Assembly: GCA_020137815.1 (NCBI GenBank)
Contig: CM035352.1
Coordinates: 5,066,998-5,130,997, forward strand
Source of the DNA: Hormiphora californensis
Lineage: Eukaryota > Ctenophora > Tentaculata > Cydippida > Pleurobrachiidae
Length of the DNA stretch: 64,000 nt
Direction: 5' to 3'
Below, piece by piece: positions 11,672-22,600 of the stretch (position 1 is the stretch's first letter; the number at the start of each line of letters is the position of its first letter). A program made the translations under genes and the position numbers. Below the pieces are notes generated by a model. It was given only the letters and a program-made list of their open reading frames with translations, did no database searches and was not told where the DNA came from.

Positions 11672-13208
11672 GGGTAAAAACGGTGACCAATTTTCAAGCG
11701 GGTTTATTGTGAATGACGGGAGACGGGCGAGATGGGAATTGGGGTAGGGTTTGGAGTATGCGAAGATTTCCTTTCCCGGGGGAAGCTGTATAAAGGAAAG
11801 AGATGGGGAAGGGGAGAGGGGGGGAGGGGGGAGGGGAAAAAGGGGAAAAAGAGAAAAGGAAAAAAGAAAGAGAAAAGGGGGAAAAAAAGGGGGGAAAAGG
11901 AAAAGGGGGGAAGGGGGGGGAGAGACGGGGAAAAAAAGGGGGGGAAAAGGGAAAGGGGGAGAGGGGGGGGGGGGGAGAAGAAAAAGAGAGAGAGAAAAGA
12001 AAAAGGGGGGGGCCCAAAAAAGGGGGGGGGGGGGAAAAGGGGGGAAAAAAGAAAAAAAGGGGGGGGAGAAGGAAAGAGAGGGGAGAGGAGAAGGGGGAAA
12101 AAGAAAAGGGGCGGAAGGAAAAGGGGGAAAAAAAACCCCGAGGGGAAAAAAGGGGGAAAAAAAAAAAACAAACCCAAAAAAAAAAAAGGGAAAGGGAAAA
12201 GGGGGGAAAAAAAAGGGAAAAAAAACGAGGGGGGGGAGGACGAAAGGGGGGAAAAAAAGAAAGGGGGAAAAGAAGAGGGAAGGGGGGAAAGGAAGGAAAA
12301 AAAGGGAAGGGGAAATTTTCGCCAATTGGTTCATTTCCAAGGGGATTTGGGGTCGTGTTTAAAGGGGGTTTTTTTTTAAAAACAAAAAAAATTTTTTTTC
12401 AACCCCCTTTTTAAATTCTTTATTCATTTTGCAGTTTATATTCGTGCCCCTCACTTTGTTAATGCAACTCGTCGTCTGTGATTATACATCCAACTTTCAG
12501 TTTTTAAATAAAAACACCGAGTTTTTTTTTCCCTTTTGCACGGTTTTAGAGATGATACCCCAGGGTTTTGGGGTTTTTGCAAATTATATCGGGAACCGCC
12601 CCCGAATCAGGAAATATGACCCCTGATTTTTTTAATTGGTGATAACCAGTCACGTGACCTAAAAAGGTTTTGTTTAGTTTTATTTGTGTCGGTGGGTTCC
12701 TAAAATATATGATTTGATTTTGTCCATGTGAAAGGTAGGGGTGTTTCTCGACATGTTTTACATGTATCACCCCCAAGCAACCCCCCCCTCCGCCTTCAAT
12801 CACTCTTTTTTTAACCCTCTGTTTAAATGGCTTACTACATACAAATCCGTCCCACAACCAGGGCAGTTCTCCCATCAACAGCATTCCCTCCTTTTAGATA
12901 CCTCCCCAAAACGAAAAAAAAAAAAAAAAAAAAACCCCCAAATAAGTAAAAAAAAAAAGAAAACCCAAAAAAAAAGGAAAACAAAAAAAAAAGTAAAAAA
13001 AAAACATAAACCCCAAAAAACCGGGGGGGAACCCCCAAAATCATACCCCAAATCCCCCCCAAAATCCCCCCGGGGACCCCCCATCTCCCCCCTGACCCCC
13101 CATAATTACCCCCCTACCCCCTGACCCCCCCACCATACCCCCGTGACACCCCAATACCCCACCATACCCCCACCTCCCCCCATGCCCCCTCACCTATATC
13201 CCCCACAG
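11672..13208. other. Poor-consensus G/A-run block and degraded duplicate sequence
   Basis: From about 11790 to 12320 the sequence is almost only runs of G and A; 12900-13200 is mostly A runs and C runs. Between them, 12540-12890 is a recognisable but error-laden copy of 20000-20330, including a damaged hAT-type MITE near 12594-12705. The pattern suggests an unpolished contig end inside the SHMT 3' region. The lysine/glycine-rich reading frames here are artefacts. Confidence 0.7.
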
Positions 13209-13504
13209 ACGGGTGTACATAGACACATAGGAGAAGGGGGCCTCACATCCCAACATGTAGAGTTACCGGGGACTTTGCCCCGGGGGTGCCCCCGGTGGGG
13301 TCCGGTTTGGTCCCCATCCCCCACATTCGAGGGTGTAATGAGGAACATTTAGAGATTTTCCCCGGATTGTTGACAGTGTGGGGTTTTAATGGACGGGGGG
13401 TTTGGTAGGGGGGGATTGGGGAGAGAGGGAGGTTAGAGAACTGGAGAGGATGGTCCGGAATGTTGCAGTACAATTAGCTGAACCCGGATCTTGGTCAGAC
13501 ATTT
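13209..13504 (+). CDS. SHMT alternative terminal exon 7b, copy 1 (error-laden)
   Basis: Same exon as at 21300-21604, preceded by the same CCCACAG acceptor and ending with the same TGA. Homopolymer length differences break its frame (for example runs of G near 13400 that are single G in the second copy), while the final 60 bases are identical. It lies 180 bp upstream of the C1QBP start codon. The frame breaks match the surrounding poor-quality sequence and are probably not biological. Confidence 0.65.
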
Positions 13505-13683
13505 GATTGGACGTATATCGTGTGTATTTTTGTGTATTTTAGTACTGTGATCACTGATGTTTTTTTACTGTTTTTATGGATTTTTGATGGAATATCCTTC
13601 GTTTAATTTTGGAAACACCCCCGGCCCTTCAACTACTATACTAAGTATTATCATCAATTACCCCGTGTTATTAGCGTGTTGTA

Positions 13684-16600
13684 ATGAGTGCCTTGCGAGC
13701 AGCCCTCAGACCTGTATGTAGGATGGTGGCGGGGTCTACACTACAGAGAACTACTACACCTGCTACCCTCCTTGCTCCCGCCTCCTTGATTGCTCCTTCA
13801 CGCCGCTTTTTATCCCAAGGTACTGATTCAGGTTCGTCACACCCACTAACACACACCCACCACGGTGCCCCTGAAGGACGTTCCACCTCGACCGAGCCCC
13901 CCAAAAAACGAACGGTTGTGTGACCTAAAGGGGACCTCTGGGAACTACGCAGGACCGTGGGGGAAAATATATCATAGTAGCCTAAGGAGAAAATCGCATT
14001 TTCCCTCACACTGGCCAAATTCTACATTCCACACTTTCAAATCTTATTTTTTCGGCCAAAATCAAGTCACCCTAGGGTTTTTTGACACGCCGAATCGATT
14101 GCCGCTGGAATTGGAACTCTAAATCCACGGCAACATTGTTAAAATGGCGTTTTTAGGGGTTTTTTTGCGCTTTTTTGCCCTGAACTGCATTTATATGACG
14201 AGTGAGACTTCTGACTATATTTTTAAAGTGTTCCTCGGTCGATTTTCTTCCCGATTCCAAATTTTTGTGAAAATCGGTTACCAAGTAGATAAACTGTTAA
14301 AAATACAGCACTAATGAAAAATGACTGTTTCAGATGAGAACAATGTGACGCTCATACCTTTCCAAGTAGATCTCTTCCCAGGCAAGAAACAGTGCTACTG
14401 GTCGATCAAAACATGACTTCTACATTCCCTAGAGGATAGGAGGGAGTGGAACATGGTGAGTACAAAATTAAAATTGATTGCCAAGTTACATTAATTGTTA
14501 GACAGGATTAAATGTACGCAACCGGGTATAAAAAATTAAAAGTGTAAATGGTATAGTCATAAATAGTTTGTAATGCTGTGAGTCTATACATGAGAAGCGT
14601 TATAAGCTAGCCCCGCTCTTCCCAGCTGCAGTTTGTAGTGGGGCGAGGTCATGTTGTTCACTTTGTAGTTGGACCACAGTGCATTCCAACTAGAATGTGC
14701 GTTCTCCAGCTCCTGCTCGGAGAACATCCCTAGAGGCCTACCCAAGTTATAATCTATGAACTCCTCCAAATGTTCCTCAATGATGTGGAACTTGGTGGTG
14801 GTGGATGTTCCATAGTAGGCCCTAAGTGTGGAGAGGCAATCCCTGAACTCCTGTATTGCCGACCTGTATCCTGATTGGAGAGAGGGTGGTAGATGCTACA
14901 TTCGGACCATGATTTAGTGGCACCCCAATTTAGTGGCATCCCGATTTAGTGGTCAAAACCCTTTCCCGCAAGGATGTCCGAATGTAGCATCTACCACCCT
15001 CTCTCCAATCAGGATACAGGTCGGCAATACAGGAGTTCAGGGATTGCCTCTCCACACTTAGGGCCTACTATGGAACATCCACCACCACCAAGTTCCACAT
15101 CATTGAGGAACATTTGGAGGAGTTCATAGATTATAACTTGGGTAGGCCTCTAGGGATGTTCTCCGAGCAGGAGCTGGAGAACGCACATTCTAGTTGGAAT
15201 GCACTGTGGTCCAACTACAAAGTGAACAACATGACCTCGCCCCACTACAAACTGCAGCTGGGAAGAGCGGGGCTAGCTTATAACGCTTCTCATGTATAGA
15301 CTCACAGCATTACAAACTATTTATGACTATACCATTTACACTTTTAATTTTTTATACCCGGTTGCGTACATTTAATCCTGTCTAACAATTAATGTAACTT
15401 GGCAATCAATTTTAATTTTGTACTCACCATGTTCCACTCCCTCCTATCCTCTAGGGAATGTAGAAGTCATGTTTTGATCGACCAGTAGCACTGTTTCTTG
15501 CCTGGGAAGAGATCTACTTGGAAAGGTATGAGCGTCACATTGTTCTCATCTGAAACAGTCATTTTTCATTAGTGCTGTATTTTTAACAGTTTATCTACTT
15601 GGTAACCGATTTTCACAAAAATTTGGAATCGGGAAGAAAATCGACCGAGGAACACTTTAAAAATATAGTCAGAAGTCTCACTCGTCATATAAATGCAGTT
15701 CAGGGCAAAAAAGCGCAAAAAAACCCCTAAAAACGCCATTTTAACAATGTTGCCGTGGATTTAGAGTTCCAATTCCAGCGGCAATCGATTCGGCGTGTCA
15801 AAAAACCCTAGGGTGACTTGATTTTGGCCGAAAAAATAAGATTTGAAAGTGTGGAATGTAGAATTTGGCCAGTGTGAGGGAAAATGCGATTTTCTCCTTA
15901 GGCTACTATGATATATTTTCCCCCACGGTCCTGCGTAGTTCCCAGAGGTCCCCTTTAGGTCACACAACCGTTCGTTTTTTTGGGGGGCTCGGTCGAGGTG
16001 GAACGTCCTTCAGGGGCACCGTGCCACTAACATCGCACAGTTTTTAGTAAATTCACATTTATTTGTACATAAAACAGAACAAATGATATGTTTTCCTTTG
16101 CTTTCATGGTGAGTGGTGTCCAGGAACCGACCCAATCAGGAAATACTGGTCCCTGATTGGCTAATAACCAGTCACGTGACCTAAATAACGAGTTCTGATT
16201 GGTTGTTTCGGTCGGTTCCTGGTGGTGTCACAATCAATATATTCCGCACAGCACCGGTTCGGAGAGGGTGGTCTAATCACAACTAATCACTGTATTATTG
16301 CCCCCCAGATTCCGCACTGGTATCAGCGCTGTCCAATGAAATACAACACGAGGACGGTGCTGGTTCTGCACCTACATTACCGGGGGAGCTATCAGAGTTC
16401 AAGTATACCATGCAGGGTGCTAGTATTATACTGTCGAAACAGTTCCAGGATGAGAAGATTGCGGTTAGTGTTATAGAGCTCCACGGTGGGCCTCTCCTTA
16501 GTTGGTAGTTAGAACTTCATGGGCTCCCACTACCTAGTTAGAACCACACTCAAACTCTCTTTACCCCCCTGAGAAGTGAGAACCACACTCCCCATGTAAC

Positions 16601-19600
16601 AATGAACCACTCTCCAGAAAGTTGGCCTACAAATCAATGTACAGGGTGTCCCACTGTCTTTGCATCACCTGCGATTTTGGGTCATGACCGGGCCCCATTA
16701 AACTAACCAAAACTGATCGAAAAATTGGTCAAAATGGTTCTAACAAAAACCAGTGTTCTAGAGAATTGTCTGGCGAACATTTTGGTTGCAAGATTGACTT
16801 TCCAAGTCTTACCAATCGTCAGATATATCGTCGTAAAGTCAAAATTACGTGTTCATGAAATCCGACCGGGGTTCACGTTTTGAAAAATTCACAAGTGCAA
16901 AGTTGCTCGGATCACATTGCATCCCTCATAAGAGTTGTAGGAAATTGTCTGGCGGTCATTTTGGTACCCGGGTTTTTGTCCTAACTCAATGTTTAGAGTG
17001 TCTTATGACTGTCTAAAGACGAAATTCAACCAGCATTTTTGAGGGGATCACGTGTCCTCAACAAATGGGTAAAATGATTTGAAATTTACAAGAGCTTCAT
17101 TGGAATCGTCTAAGGTTCATCTTGATACCATGGTTTTTTTCCATAGCTCTACGTTTAAGTTGCGTTATGACTGTAGGAACATGAAGATTTTTCTATGCTG
17201 AGTCTTAGTTGGTATCGGCTCACAACCCCTAATTAGGTGGCTCGGTGTCGTGTGTAATCCCATGATAATCAGCACATATCGTCTCAATTTCATCTAGACA
17301 CTTGACAGGGTTGTTATGACGATTTGGCAAGGCCCCTGTTAATGTGTAGGATACGCAAGTGGTCTATATCAACCCTATCATGCACTAAGATGTTATTCAA
17401 GCAGCTATGAGCTTCATAACAGGGCAAAATGCAATGCGATACCTGAAACCACTTTTGGGAAAATTCCAGTTCTGACAGTCATAAGACATTCTAAACATTG
17501 AGCTAGGATAAAAACCCGGGTACCAAAATGACCGCCAGACAATTTCCTACAACTCTTATGAGGGATGCAATGTGATCCAAGCAACTTTGCACTTGTGAAT
17601 TTTTCAAAACGTGAACCCCGGTCGGATTTCATGAACACGTAATTTTGACTTTACGACGATATATCTGACAATTGGTAAGACTTGGAAAGTCAATCTTGCA
17701 ACCAAAATGTTCGCCAGACAATTCTCTAGAACACTGGTTTTTGTTAGAACCATTTTGACCGATTTTTCGATCAGTTTTGGTTAATTATTATAATGAGATC
17801 TGATCAGGATTAAATAGGGAGGAAACTAGAAAAATATCTGGCGAGGGCCGGGCTCGAACCGACAACCTCTGCATTACATGTACATTGCTCTAACCTATTG
17901 AGCTACCTCGCCTACAATTTATCTACATTTCCTCTCTCTATATCACTGATCATGCCCTTAGATATTGCAGCTGTAACTCATATAGGAACAAGATAGATAG
18001 TATCTTCACTCGCTGCATTCTCACGTTTCTCTCTTTTCTCACACAACACGCCCTACTGTACAACAGTGAAGGGGAAACATACAGCGGGCAGATCTCAGGG
18101 TGGAAGGGTCATTTGTTAATTATTATAATGAGATCTGATCAGGATTAAATAGGGAGGAAACTAGAAAAATATCTGGCGAGGGCCGGGCTCGAACCGACAA
18201 CCTCTGCATTACATGTACATTGCTCTAACCTATTGAGCTACCTCGCCTACAATTTATCTACATTTCCTCTCTCTATATCACTGATCATGCCCTTAGATAT
18301 TGCAGCTGTAACTCATATAGGAACAAGATAGATAGTATCTTCACTCGCTGCATTCTCACGTTTCTCTCTTTTCTCACACAACACGCCCTACTGTACAACA
18401 GTGAAGGGGAAACATACAGCGGGCAGATCTCAGGGTGGAAGGGTCATTTGTTAATTATTATAATGAGATCTGATCAGGATTAAATAGGGAGGAAACTAGA
18501 AAAATATCTGGCGAGGGCCGGGCTCGAACCGACAACCTCTGCATTACATGTACATTGCTCTAACCTATTGAGCTACCTCGCCTACAATTTATCTACATTT
18601 CCTCTCTCTATATCACTGATCATGCCCTTAGATATTGCAGCTGTAACTGTGTGAGAAAAGAGAGAAACGTGAGAATGCAGCGAGTGAAGATACTATCTAT
18701 CTTGTTCCTATATGAGTTTTGGTTAGTTTAATGGAGCCCGGTCATGACCCAAAATCGCAGGTGATGCAAAGACAGTGGGACACCCTGTAGTATCCACTAT
18801 CCACTTTATTTATTGCTTATTATTCTTATAGATATGCTTATTCCCACATAGTAGTATCCACTGTAATTATTGCTTATTCCCACCACCCAGGTCGAGTTAG
18901 ATCTGAACAACATGACAGAGTTGGCACCTGCTGAGGAAGACCCTGAGGAAACACCACCCCAATACCTGCCTAGCTTTACTATTGACATTACCAAGTCTCA
19001 GGTAACACACCACCCCAATACCTGCCTAGCTTTACTAATGACATTACCAAGTCTCAGGTAACACGCCACCCCAATACCTGCCTAGCTTTACTAATGACAT
19101 TACCAAGTCCCAGGTAATACCTGCCTAGCTTTACTATTGACATTACCAAGTCCCAGGTAACACGCCACCCCAATACCTGCCTAGCTTTACTATTGGCATT
19201 ACCAAGTCCCAGGTAACACGCCACCCCAATACCTGCCTAGCTTTACTATTGACATTACCAAGTCTCAGGTAACACGCCACCCCAATACCTGCCTAGCTTT
19301 ACTAATGACATTACCAAGTCCCAGGTAATACCTGCCTAGCTTTCCGTAGTTTTCTTTATCAGGTTCGTTACAGCTCTGGTAGCACTATCAGCGAGTAACG
19401 ATATTTCACCCCCAACGGTCATTTTTACCTAACTTTGTCGATTTTTAATTCTTGAATCTTCCTGTCCAGGGATACTTGTGCTTCTAAATGCCTCCTAAGT
19501 CTAATCCTGGTAATAGGGGTAGGGGTGGTAGGGGCGGTAGGGGAGGTAGGGGTGGCAATAGTGTTGATGGTGAGAGAGATGGTGTCCTAACTAGATCTAA

Positions 19601-22600
19601 GACCAATAATGCACATTTCTCTAACTCCCCCAGCATGCCAGATATATCAAATTGCCCTTCTGAATTTGTAGATTTCTTCAAATATCTGTTACAAAAGATT
19701 GATAATCTTGAATCACGCCTCGCTCAATCAGAGCAGTATAACCGTCGCTCCACCCTAATTGTATCTGGTTTTCCCGTAGCAGAGGGCGAGACTTCTGAAT
19801 CTCTGAAAACCGCAGTATGCAAACATCTCACTGATGAGACCCAGGTACCCGTGCGTGAAAGTGATATTCAAGCTTTGCACCGCAATAAGCCTCCTAGTAC
19901 TAGACCTGTCGCTGACAAGAAGGATGCACCGAGACCAGCCGAGCTCCTTTGCAGATTTAGACTTCATTAAGCACCTTTTCTCAAATTAAACTGGGGCCCG
20001 TCGTCTGCCCTATATAGATCAGGAAACCGTACCGCATCAGGAAATACTGATCCCTGGATGTTATATTGGCTATTGATTAACCAGTCAGTGACATAAATAA
20101 AGAGGTCTGATAGTTGTTACTGGTCGGTCGGTCCTGCAAGATATGATTCTGATTCTGTCCATGTGAAATGTAGGGAGATGATTCGTCGACTATGATTTAC
20201 ATGTTATACATCTCCACAGACCACTCCTCCGTCGCTTCAATCACTCTCTTTTAACCTCTGATATAATGGCTTACTACATACAAATCTCGCTCCCACAACC
20301 ATGGCAGCTTCTCCCATCATACAGCACTTGCCATCCTTTCTAGCATACCCTCCACCATCGTAATCCCCACGACACCACACGTCACCATACCCCCATGACA
20401 CCCCATCATAACCCCACCATACCACCTTGACACCCCATCACACCCCCGTGACACCCCCATCATACACCCATGACACCCCACTATACCCCCGTGACACCCC
20501 ATCATACCCCCGTGACACCCCATCATACCCCACCATACCCCCATGACACCCCATCATAACCACTACTGAACCATTCCAACACCGTGAACCCCATATACCC
20601 CCACAACACCCCCTAACCCACCGTGACACCCCATCATACCCCGTGACACCCCATACCCACCCATACCCCCGTGACCACCCCCAACATACCCCAATGACAC
20701 CCCACATACCATGGGACACCCATCATACCCCCGTGACAACCCATCATACCCCGCGTGACACCCCATCATACCCCACCATACCCCCGTGACACCCCCATAA
20801 CACCCCCATGGACACCCCATATACCCCCGTGGACACCCCATCCCTACCCCGTCGTGACACCCCATCATACCCCGGACACCCCACTATACCCCCGTGACAC
20901 CCCATCACACCCCCAGTGACACCCCCCATCATACCCCCATGACACCCCACTATACCCCCGTGACACCCCATCATACCCCCGTGACACCCCATCATACCCC
21001 ACCATACCCCCGTGACACCCCCATCATACCCCCGACACTAACACACATAATGACACCCAATCATCCCCAGTGACACCCCATCATACCCCCCGTGACACCC
21101 ACCATAACCCGTGCACCCCATCATACCCCCGCTCGATCACCCCATCATTTCACCCACTTCATACCCCCGTGACACCCCACCATACCCCCGTGACACCCCA
21201 TCATACCCCGTGACACCCATATACCCCAGTGACACCACACCATACCCCACCATACCCCCACCATACCCCCATGACACCCTCACCTATATCCTCCTACAGA
21301 CGGGTGTACTATAGACACACTACTGGAGAAGGCTGGTCTCACATCCAACATGTACGAGTTACCCGGGGACATTGACCCCGAGGGTGCCCCCGGTGGGGTC
21401 CGGTTTGGTGCCCACCCCCTCACATCTCGAGGTGCTACTGAGGACCATTTTAGAGATGTTGCCCAGATTGTTAACAGTGCTGTGGTTATGGCACGGAGGG
21501 TTGGTAGGGATGGATTGGGAGAGAGGGAGGTTAGAGAACTGGAGAGGATGGTCCGGAATGTTGCAGTACAATTAGCTGAACCCGGATCTTGGTCAGACAT
21601 TTGATTGGACGTATATCGTGTGTATTTTTGTGTATTTTAGTACTGTGATCACTGATGTTTTTTTACTGTTTTTATGGATTTTTGATGGAATATCCTTCGT
21701 TTAATTTTGGAAACACCCCCGGCCCTTCAACTACTATACTAAGTATTATCATCAATTACCCCGTGTTATTAGCGTGTTGTAATGAGTGCCTTGCGAGCAG
21801 CCCTCAGACCTGTATGTAGGATGGGCGGGGGGTCTACACTACAGAGAAACTACTACACCTGTACCCCTCCTTGCATCCCCGCCTCCTTGATTGCTCCTTC
21901 ACGCCGCTTTTATCCCAAGGTACTGATTCAGGTTCGTCACACCCACTAACACACACCCACTAACATCGCACAGTTTTTAGTAAATCACATTTATTTGTTA
22001 CATAAAACAGAAACAAATGATATGTTTCCTTGCTTTCATGGTGAGTGGTGTCCAGGAAACCGACCCCAATCAGGAAATACTGGTCCCTGATTGGCTATAT
22101 AACCAGTCATCGTGACCTAAATAACGAGTTCTGATTGGTGTTTCGGTCGGTTCCTCCTGGTTGGTGTCACAATCAATATTCCGCACGCACCGGTTCGGAG
22201 AGGGGGTGGTCTAATCACAACTAATCACTGTATTATTGCCCCCCAGATTCACGCACTGGGTTATCAGCGCTGTCAATGAAATACAACACGAGGACGGTGC
22301 TGGTTCTGCACCTACATTACCGGGGGAGCTATCAGAGTTCAAGTTTATACCATGCAGAGGTGTAGTATTATATGTCGAAAACAGTTCCAGGATGAGAAGA
22401 TTGCGGTTAGTGTTATAGAGCTCCACGGTGGGCCTCTCCTTAGTTGGTAGTTAGAACTTCATGGGTCCCACTACCTGTTAGAACCACACTCAAACTCTCT
22501 TGTACCCCCCCTGAGAAGTGAGAACCACCACTCCCCATGTAACAATGAACCACTCTCCAGAAAGTTGGCCTACAAATCAATGTACAGGGTGTCCCACTGT

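Larger units (their letters stand above)
17784..18716. repeat. Tandem 335-bp tRNA-like repeat unit (2.6 copies) inserted in a foldback arm
   Basis: Three copies of a 335-bp unit, each with a tRNA-like segment at the same place; the last unit is cut short and followed by an inverted piece of about 70 bp. The insertion is bounded by the 9-bp duplication TTTTGGTTA (17775-17783, 18717-18725) and is absent from the second locus copy. There are no terminal inverted repeats, so a SINE-like retroposed insertion is likelier than a DNA transposon. Confidence 0.8.
16642..18787. mobile_element. Tc1/mariner-type foldback element with a nested insertion, C1QBP intron 2
   Basis: Ends CAGGGTGTCCCACTGTCTTT and its reverse complement, flanked by TA on each side. 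Arms of roughly 600 bp are near-perfect reverse complements. The CAGGGTGTCCC terminus and TA duplication are typical of mariner-like elements. The second copy (22585-23776) lacks the 933-bp insertion found here at 17784-18716. Small frames inside are arm sequence, not a transposase. Confidence 0.88.

Noticed and set aside
11732-12414. Overlapping Lys/Gly/Arg-rich and Pro/Phe-rich frames
   Set aside because: Translations of G/A runs in poor-consensus sequence; open in many frames at once.
20237-20995. Glycine/histidine repeat frames (MGCHGG) on the minus strand
   Set aside because: Translation of the 20-bp minisatellite before SHMT exon 7b.
20345-21290. CRISPR-like array
   Set aside because: Short tandem units without distinct spacers in an animal gene intron; it is a minisatellite.
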